A stretch of DNA of 64,000 nt from Actinophytocola sp963826035 (GTDB lineage: Bacteria; Actinomycetota; Actinomycetes; Mycobacteriales; Pseudonocardiaceae): contig CAWGVZ010000024.1 in NCBI GenBank assembly GCA_963826035.1, forward strand, positions 62,001-126,000, in the 5' to 3' direction. The translations under genes and the position numbers were made by a program. Each line of letters opens with the position of its first letter. The first letter of the stretch is position 1. This document shows, piece by piece, positions 59,061-64,000 of the stretch. The notes under the pieces were generated by a model. It was not told where the DNA came from. It ran no database searches and worked only from the letters and a program-made list of their open reading frames with translations.

Positions 59061-60272
59061 GTGAACGAGAACAATTCGACGGTGTCGTTCGACCGGATGC
59101 GCAACATGCTGGTGCGCGCGGCCGAGATCCGTGAGAGCGAACAGCAGCAGATCTTCGACACGCTGGACGAGATTCACGCCAGGCTGTCCCCACTGGAGTC
59201 CATCGGGGCGGTGCGCAAACGCCTGTCCGAGATCCCCGACCGCAGCGACGTCACGACGCTGGCCGCCCGCGTCGAGGACGCGATGGCCAAGCTCGAGGCG
59301 CAGGACGGTGCGATCGCGTCGATCGCGCGGGCCGTCGAGAGCGTGGTCGACAAGCTGGCCACGCCGTTCGCGCAGCTGGACGGCCGCCTTGACGGCATGG
59401 CCGGTCGCTTCGAGGGCGTCGCCGGGCGGATGGACGGGCTCGAGGACAAGCTGTCCAGCATTCACCGGCGTATCGACGAGCTGGACGCCCACCTCGACAA
59501 GCACCTGGACAAGCAGGACCTGAAGCTCGACGCGCTGCCCGCGTCGGTGACCGGTCCGGTCCGGGAGCGCATCGAGATGGCCGAGAACAACCTGCGCGGC
59601 CGCGTGGACGAGATCGACGCCGGCCTGCGTGGCCAGGTCGACTCCTCGCGCGACAGCCTGCGCCAGGCCGTGTCCGACGCGTCCGACGCGGTCCAGAACA
59701 AGGTCACCCAGGCGGCTGACGCCGTCCAGAGCAAGGTCACCGAGGCCGCCGAGGGTCTGCACGGCAACGTGGACGAGAAGTCGTCCTCCGTGTCGATGAA
59801 GATCGAGGCGACCCGCAAGGCCGTGCAGGACTCGATCGAGGACACGAAGTCCACGATCGACGGCACCGAGCGCCTGGAAGAACTGGCCGTCCGCCTGGAG
59901 CTGGTGACCGGTCGCCTGAACGAGATGACCACCCGCCTCGACGCGGTCGAGGACGGCTTCACCGAGAAGATCTCGGCCATGGGTTCCACGCTGGCGGAGA
60001 GCCTGTCGAAGGTCGAGGGGACGCTCGGCAAGCAGCCGGACACCGACTCGGTGGTGTCGCTGGTGAACAAGAGCAACGAGGCGTCCGAGCGGCGCATCGG
60101 CGGCCACCTGGACGAGGCCATGGCCACGTTCGCGGAGCTGATGATGGGTGGCGGCGCGCAGCCGCCGCGCCCGCCGGCCACCCTGCCGCGGCAGTCCACC
60201 CGCCGCCGCAACGGCAAGCCCCAGAAGGCGAACCGGACCGACGACACCGAGGATAGCGACGTCACCAGCTGA
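59061..60272 (+). CDS. coiled-coil protein of unknown function
   Basis: The 403-aa protein starts (GTG) VNENNSTVSFDRMRNMLVRAAEIRESEQQQIFDTLDEIHARL, a conserved helical block. It then has several hundred residues of heptad-like repeats rich in Asp, Val, Glu and Leu (for example DGMAGRFEGVAGRMDGLEDKL and QNKVTQAADAVQSKVTEAA). A basic tail (RQSTRRRNGKPQKANR) ends it. No enzyme or membrane segment is seen. An ATG at 58989 in the same frame would add 24 residues; I prefer 59061 because GAAGG precedes it. Confidence 0.75.
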   Translation: MNENNSTVSFDRMRNMLVRAAEIRESEQQQIFDTLDEIHARLSPLESIGAVRKRLSEIPDRSDVTTLAARVEDAMAKLEAQDGAIASIARAVESVVDKLATPFAQLDGRLDGMAGRFEGVAGRMDGLEDKLSSIHRRIDELDAHLDKHLDKQDLKLDALPASVTGPVRERIEMAENNLRGRVDEIDAGLRGQVDSSRDSLRQAVSDASDAVQNKVTQAADAVQSKVTEAAEGLHGNVDEKSSSVSMKIEATRKAVQDSIEDTKSTIDGTERLEELAVRLELVTGRLNEMTTRLDAVEDGFTEKISAMGSTLAESLSKVEGTLGKQPDTDSVVSLVNKSNEASERRIGGHLDEAMATFAELMMGGGAQPPRPPATLPRQSTRRRNGKPQKANRTDDTEDSDVTS

Positions 60273-60289
60273 CCCGCCCGCACCACCAG

Positions 60290-60322
60290 AAGGCCCCGAC
60301 CGCGCCCTGCGGTCGGGGCCTT
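60290..60322 (+). terminator. hairpin terminator of the coiled-coil gene
   Basis: A perfect 13-bp stem (AAGGCCCCGACCG and its complement) with a 7-nt loop, ending in TT, lies 18 bp after the stop codon. Confidence 0.88.
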
Positions 60323-60786
60323 CGTGCGTGCTGCCGCAGGTCAGCGCGGTGGGAGAAAATCTGTGCTCGCCGCGATAGACATATGCCGCCGGCGGCGTGT
60401 AGTGTTCTCCTCAGACGAAGAGAGAATGTCGATTGAGCGCGGGAGATGACGGAACTACCCGCGAGTTGACAGAAGTGTGAAAGGCGGTCAGCGCGCTGGA
60501 GCCGATCTTTATACGGGGCTCTGGCGGTGATCAGCGGCATCACGCGTGCTGGGACCGAATTTGGTAAGGGGTTCTGGCAGGGTGATGGCCGCGGCAGTGC
60601 AAGGTAAGTGGAATCGAGGAGAAGGGAAGGGCCACATCATTGATCGCCCGCCGGGGCTGTGTTTTCGCCGGGCGGGTACCGAAGTCCCATCAGATTGGCA
60701 GGTGGTTCTCGGTTACGGATACGCGATCCCCGCATGGTCCGCTTTTTGGACGTCCGCGGGTACGGAAGTGATGAAACCCAACCCCT

Positions 60787-60821
60787 GGGGCCCTGGTGCC
60801 GAAGTCTGGCACCAGGGCCCC
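60787..60821 (+). terminator. strong hairpin upstream of the MerR-like gene
   Basis: A perfect 14-bp stem (GGGGCCCTGGTGCC and its complement) with loop GAAGTCT, 18 bp before the MerR-like start. It is either a terminator of an unseen transcript or an attenuator in the MerR leader. Confidence 0.8.
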
Positions 60822-60839
60822 TTGTGATGTGGAGGTGCG

Positions 60840-61172
60840 ATGATCCCTGAGCCACGCGAGACGGCCGCCGATTCCGAGGCGACCGACAAGTTCGACGATG
60901 AGCACTACCCCGCCTACACCATGGGCCGGGCCGCCGAGATGCTCGGCGCGACCGCCGGGTTCCTCCGCAGCCTCGACGAGGCCGGGCTGATCGAGCCCCA
61001 GCGGTCCGCGGGCGGCCACCGCCGCTACTCGCGCTACCAACTGCGCATCGCCGCCAGGGTCAGGGAGCTGGTCAACCAGGGCACTCCGATCGAGGCGGCC
61101 TGCCGGATCGTCACCCTCGAGGACCAGCTCAACGAGGCCCGCAGCCGCATCCCCGACGAGAGCATGGACTGA
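60840..61172 (+). CDS. MerR-type HTH regulator (short form)
   Basis: The 110-aa protein has an acidic N-terminus and then a MerR-like winged helix (YTMGRAAEMLGATAGFLRSLDEAGLIEPQRSAGGHRRYSRYQLRIAARVREL). It ends after a short helix, without a ligand domain. This compact class is conserved in actinobacteria. The ATG follows GGAGG. The target is unknown; the structured leader suggests regulated expression. Confidence 0.85.
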   Translation: MIPEPRETAADSEATDKFDDEHYPAYTMGRAAEMLGATAGFLRSLDEAGLIEPQRSAGGHRRYSRYQLRIAARVRELVNQGTPIEAACRIVTLEDQLNEARSRIPDESMD

Positions 61173-61248
61173 ATGAGTCCCGGAACACCTGGGGCCCCGG
61201 CCGCGTGAGCGACCGGAGGCTCCTTTTTCGACCCAAGCGTTCCGGAAA

Positions 61249-61279
61249 GTACGACTCGGTGTCGAAACCGTACGACTCG
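61249..61279. repeat. GTACGACTCG repeat pair (same family as 5884)
   Basis: Two cores at 61249 and 61270 are 21 bp apart, in the orientation opposite to the 5884 array. The shared GTGTCGAAAC flank is the complement of the GTTTCGAC seen there. It lies 77 bp beyond the MerR-like gene. Confidence 0.8.
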
Positions 61280-61340
61280 CGCCCGCGGTGGTCGGGGGAC
61301 CCCGGGCCAGTCGCTCTACACGCCCTCATCCACGACGCGA

Positions 61341-61394
61341 ACGGTCATCATGGCCGACGGGAGTGGTCATCATGGGTGACGGGAGTGGTCATCA
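61341..61394. repeat. 22-bp repeat array (GGTCATCATG family), 3' of deoA
   Basis: Three units with cores GGTCATCATGG, GGTCATCATGG and GGTCATCAAGC, and spacers of the form nnnGACGGGAGT, end 12 bp before the deoA stop. This is the fourth array of the family in the window. Confidence 0.88.
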
Positions 61395-61405
61395 AGCAGA
61401 GGGGG

Positions 61406-62674
61406 TTACGGGCGGATGGTTTCCACGATTAGAGGGCGGCGCGCCGGGGCCTGGTCTGCTACCTCGTAGGCGCCCTCCAGGGCTGCCATAGCGCCCTCCA
61501 GGGCCTCGGGGGTGTCTGTGTGCAGTTCCAGCAGCGGGGCGCCCTCAGCCACCGTTTCGCCGGGTTTCGCGTGGCAGAGGATGCCCGCGGCCGCCTGCAC
61601 CGGGTCCTCCTTGCGGGCCCGCCCGGCACCCAGGCGCCAGGCGGCCACGCCCACCGCGTACGCGTCCAACCGGGAGACCACCCCCGACCTGGGCGCCGGG
61701 ATCACGTGCACGTGCGCGGGCGTAGGTAGCGCTGCGGAAGGATCGCCGCCCTGCGCCCGGATCATCTCCACCCACTTGTCATAGGCCTGGCCCGAGGCCA
61801 GCACGGCGCCCGGGTCGACGTCGACCCCCGCCAGCGACACCATCTCGCGCGCTAGCGCCACCGTCAGCTCCACCACGTCCGCCGGGCCGCCGCCCCGCAG
61901 GACCTCCACCGCCTCGGCAACCTCCACGGCATTCCCCACCGCGCGCCCGAGTGGGACGGACATGTCCGTCAGCAGGGCCGACACCTTCTGTCCGTGCGAG
62001 GCGCCGATGGACACGAGCGCGGTCGCCAGCGCACGCGCGTCGGAAAGAGACTTCATGAACGCGCCCGACCCGACCTTCACGTCGAGCACCAGCGCGCCGG
62101 CCCCCTCGGCGATCTTCTTCGACATGATCGACGACGCGATGAGCGGCACGCACTCGACGGTGGCCGTCACGTCCCGCAGCGCGTAGAGCTTGCGGTCGGC
62201 CGGCGCGAGCCCGGCGGTCGCCGCGCAGACCACCGCACCCACGGACGCCAGCTGAGCGGTGATCTCCGCGGTGGAGAGCCCGGCCCGCCAGCCGGGGATC
62301 GACTCGAGCTTGTCGAGCGTGCCGCCCGTGTGCCCGAGCCCGCGCCCGGACAACTGCGGCACGGCCACCCCACACGCCGCGACCAGCGGCGCGAGCGGCA
62401 GCGTGATCTTGTCACCGACGCCACCGGTCGAGTGCTTGTCGACCGTCGGCATCGGCCACGTCAGCCGCTCGCCCGAGGAGATCATGGCGGCCGTCCACCG
62501 CGCCGTCTCCGCGGCGGTCATCCCGTTCAGGAAGATCGCCATGGCCAGCGCGGACATCTGCTCCTCGGCGACGTCCCCACGGGTGTAGGCGGAGATCACC
62601 CAGTCGATCTGGGCGTCGGACAGCGTCTCGCCGTCCCGTTTGGCGCGGATGACATCGACAGCCGTGTGTTTCAC
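61406..62674 (-). CDS. deoA: thymidine phosphorylase
   Basis: The 422-aa protein has DVIRAKRDGETLSDAQIDWVISAYTRG, the phosphate-binding DKHSTGGVGDKITLPLAP, LSGRGLGHTGGTLDKLESIPG and KIAEGAGALVLDVKVGSGAFM. It phosphorolyses thymidine and deoxyuridine to the base and deoxyribose-1-phosphate. The GTG start lies 4 nt after the cdd stop, so cdd-deoA form an operon, probably with the upstream permease. Confidence 0.94.
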   Translation of the reverse strand: MKHTAVDVIRAKRDGETLSDAQIDWVISAYTRGDVAEEQMSALAMAIFLNGMTAAETARWTAAMISSGERLTWPMPTVDKHSTGGVGDKITLPLAPLVAACGVAVPQLSGRGLGHTGGTLDKLESIPGWRAGLSTAEITAQLASVGAVVCAATAGLAPADRKLYALRDVTATVECVPLIASSIMSKKIAEGAGALVLDVKVGSGAFMKSLSDARALATALVSIGASHGQKVSALLTDMSVPLGRAVGNAVEVAEAVEVLRGGGPADVVELTVALAREMVSLAGVDVDPGAVLASGQAYDKWVEMIRAQGGDPSAALPTPAHVHVIPAPRSGVVSRLDAYAVGVAAWRLGAGRARKEDPVQAAAGILCHAKPGETVAEGAPLLELHTDTPEALEGAMAALEGAYEVADQAPARRPLIVETIRP

Positions 62675-62678
62675 GGTG

Positions 62679-63071
62679 TCACGGTAAGTCGCCCGGGCCG
62701 AACGCGTGCGGGAGGACCTCCCGCATGGGCGTCGGACCTTCCGGGGTGTCCAGCAGGCAGTCCGGTCCGCCCAGCTCGTAGAGCACCTGCCGGCAGCGTC
62801 CGCACGGCATGAGCAGCGCACCGTCACCGCCGCGGCAGGCGACCGCCACGAACCGGCCGCCGCCGGTCAGCCGCAGCTGCCCGGCCATGGCGCACTCGGC
62901 GCACAGCCCCACGCCGTAGGAGGCGTTCTCCACGTTGCAGCCGACCACGATCCGGCCGTCGTCCACCACGGCCGCCGAGCCCACCTGGAGTCCCGAGTAG
63001 GGGCAGTACGCGAGCGCCGCCGCCTCGACGGCCGCTTCGCGCAGCTTCACCCAATCCACCTCAACACCCAT
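62679..63071 (-). CDS. cdd: cytidine deaminase
   Basis: The 130-aa homotetrameric-type enzyme has LAYCPYSGLQVGSAAVV, the zinc motif NVENASYGVGLCAECAM (Cys-Ala-Glu) and MPCGRCRQVL. It deaminates cytidine and deoxycytidine to uridine forms used by DeoA and Upp. The ATG is preceded by a 24-bp repeat that supplies GGAG and fills the gap to the permease stop. Confidence 0.95.
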   Translation of the reverse strand: MGVEVDWVKLREAAVEAAALAYCPYSGLQVGSAAVVDDGRIVVGCNVENASYGVGLCAECAMAGQLRLTGGGRFVAVACRGGDGALLMPCGRCRQVLYELGGPDCLLDTPEGPTPMREVLPHAFGPGDLP

Positions 63072-63095
63072 GTTCGCTCCGCAAGCTCCGCTCAG
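63072..63095 (-). repeat. 24-bp leader repeat directly before cdd (identical to 26043-26066)
   Basis: Read on the minus strand, CTGAGCGGAGCTTGCGGAGC plus GAAC is followed immediately by the cdd ATG. Its TGA is the stop of the permease gene, so the repeat exactly spans stop codon, ribosome-binding site and spacer. Confidence 0.88.
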
Positions 63096-64000
63096 TCACC
63101 TTCACCTCGCCGATAAGGCATGCCGACAGCGGCGGGTGGTCGTAGTCGTTGCGCGGCCAGCGCCAGCACCACCAGCGTGATGATGTGCGGCGTGTACGGC
63201 AGGAACTCGCGCGGCAGCTCATCGGTCGCGTAGTACAGCGCGTAGACGCCGATCGCGCCCGAGAGGGCGAGGATGGCACCGGTCCACTTGCGCTTGTACA
63301 GCTGCCACAGCACCAGCAGTGCCACCGTGATCACGGCCGCGTACAGCAGCGCGTGCACGGTCTCCGGCCCCGACGCCAGCCGCAGGCCGTCCGCGTAGCC
63401 GAACAGGCCGGCGCCCGCGAGGGTGCCGCCCGGCCGCCAGTTGCCGAAGATCATGGCCGCGAGGCCGATGAACCCGCGGTTGGCCGTCTGGCCCTCGGAG
63501 TAGATCGACGGGTTGGAGCCGAGCACGAGCGCGGCGCCACCGATCCCGGCGAGCGCGCCCGAGGCGATCACGGCCACGTACTTGTACAGGTAGACGTTCA
63601 CGCCGAGCGACTCGGCGGCCACCGGGTTCTCCCCGCACGAGCGCAACCGCAGCCCGAACTTGCTGCGCCAGAGCACGAAGTAGGTGGCGAGCACCAGCAG
63701 CACGCCGATGATCAGCATGGGCGACACCCGGGTGACCAGGCCGCGGACCAGGCCGGCCACGTCGGAGATCACCACGCGCTGTTCGGCCTCCAGCTCACCG
63801 AGCCAGTCGGACAGGCCCGGCGTGGAGAACGTGTCGAACCGCTGGATCGGCGGCGAGTCGCGCGGGTTGTCCGACAGCGGCTGGAAGATCAGCGTCGACA
63901 GGTACTTCGTGACGCCGGCACCCAGCAGGTTGATGGCCACCCCGGAGACGATGTGGTTGACCCCGAACGACACGGTGGCGATCGCGTGCACGAGCCCGCC
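63092..64000 (-). CDS. nucleoside-type ABC transporter permease (partial, N-terminus beyond right edge)
   Basis: At least 302 residues with about seven hydrophobic helices. The permease core is NHIVSGVAINLLGAGVTKYLS, FGLRLRSCGENPVAAESLGVNV, SGALAGIGGAALVLG and NRGFIGLAAMIFGNWRPGGTLAGAGLFGYADGL. This is the second permease type (NupQ/YufQ-like) of nucleoside importers, fitting the cdd-deoA genes directly downstream. The frame is open to the window end. Confidence 0.88.
   Translation of the reverse strand, partial: GGLVHAIATVSFGVNHIVSGVAINLLGAGVTKYLSTLIFQPLSDNPRDSPPIQRFDTFSTPGLSDWLGELEAEQRVVISDVAGLVRGLVTRVSPMLIIGVLLVLATYFVLWRSKFGLRLRSCGENPVAAESLGVNVYLYKYVAVIASGALAGIGGAALVLGSNPSIYSEGQTANRGFIGLAAMIFGNWRPGGTLAGAGLFGYADGLRLASGPETVHALLYAAVITVALLVLWQLYKRKWTGAILALSGAIGVYALYYATDELPREFLPYTPHIITLVVLALAAQRLRPPAAVGMPYRRGEGD

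Larger units (their letters stand above)
60273..60839. other. 567-bp intergenic region, AT-richer, bounded by two strong hairpins
   Basis: It contains a terminator at 60290-60322 and another at 60787-60821, with no convincing gene between. The middle has related sequences: ATCTTTATACGGGGCTCTGG and AATTTGGTAAGGGGTTCTGG about 57 bp apart, then GCGGGTACCGAAGT and GCGGGTACGGAAGT about 83 bp apart. A transcript made here and ended by the second hairpin is possible, upstream of the MerR-like gene. Confidence 0.6.

Overview
The window is high-GC actinobacterial DNA with GTG/ATG starts, many 1-4 nt start/stop overlaps and ESX/WXG100-type genes. It most likely comes from a member of Pseudonocardiales (Saccharothrix, Lentzea, Actinosynnema or Amycolatopsis relatives). 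Evidence is the actinobacterial acyl-CoA carboxylase with an epsilon subunit, DUF397/DUF5753 regulators, class F sortase, EspG/PPE-like genes and short 21-22 bp intergenic repeats. From memory, the conserved genes birA-accD-accE-maf-accA-lpdA-glpD-M20-PNP-pmm-upp-(acidic protein)-add-deoA-cdd follow the order of the M. tuberculosis Rv3279c-Rv3315c region. Lineage-specific cassettes are inserted between them.

Layout. 1-1161: XRE/DUF5753 regulator divergent from a small protein. 1174-5064: hisN, then a minus-strand operon YbaB-like, WXG100-like, TNT-domain toxin, putative immunity gene. 5181-8590: CbiZ, HMG-CoA lyase, PH-domain membrane protein, BirA. 8748-16115: accD, accE, MFS exporter, maf, membrane protein, accA. 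16195-19305: DUF1707 protein and an ESX substrate cassette (PE-like, PPE-like, EspG). 19302-23272: GGCT, LpdA-like flavoprotein, a decayed surface-protein gene, a small anchored protein and its class F sortase. 23496-27850: glpK-glpF divergent from glpD. 27900-35399: DUF559 protein, M20 amidohydrolase, small membrane protein, mutA-mutB-meaB. 35468-41911: Ser/Thr kinase, S41 peptidase, ArsR, PNP, phosphohexomutase, M15 peptidase. 42059-45878: flavodoxin-like oxidoreductase, NmrA-like gene with TetR, MerR, RHH-Doc toxin-antitoxin pair, upp. 45940-49703: PadR, a second XRE/DUF5753 module with DUF397, DUF1707-LiaF-like protein, frameshifted DinB gene. 49826-53086: deoC and two aldehyde dehydrogenases, one lacking the catalytic domain. 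53195-56092: ESX-linked NlpC/P60 locus with two YbaB-like genes. 56180-64000: acidic conserved protein, add, coiled-coil protein, MerR-like regulator, deoA, cdd, nucleoside ABC permease (cut by the edge).

How the genes fit together. (i) Propionyl-CoA route: BirA biotinylates AccA; AccA/AccD/AccE carboxylate acyl-CoA; MutA/MutB with MeaB make succinyl-CoA; CbiZ salvages cobamide precursors; HMG-CoA lyase handles leucine breakdown. (ii) Nucleoside salvage: the permease, deoA, cdd, add, PNP, a mutase, deoC with aldehyde dehydrogenase, and upp. (iii) Glycerol: GlpF, GlpK, GlpD. (iv) Type VII secretion cargo: three separate loci but no secretion machinery in the window.

Most notable: a TNT toxin/immunity operon; a twice-occurring divergent module pairing an XRE/DUF5753 regulator with a small protein that begins MExxWTVxGxY; a 141-bp element present twice in inverted orientation, one copy at the broken 5' end of a pseudogene; and several families of short periodic repeats at gene 3' ends, one of which supplies stop codons. 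No tRNA, rRNA, CRISPR array or insertion sequence was recognised.
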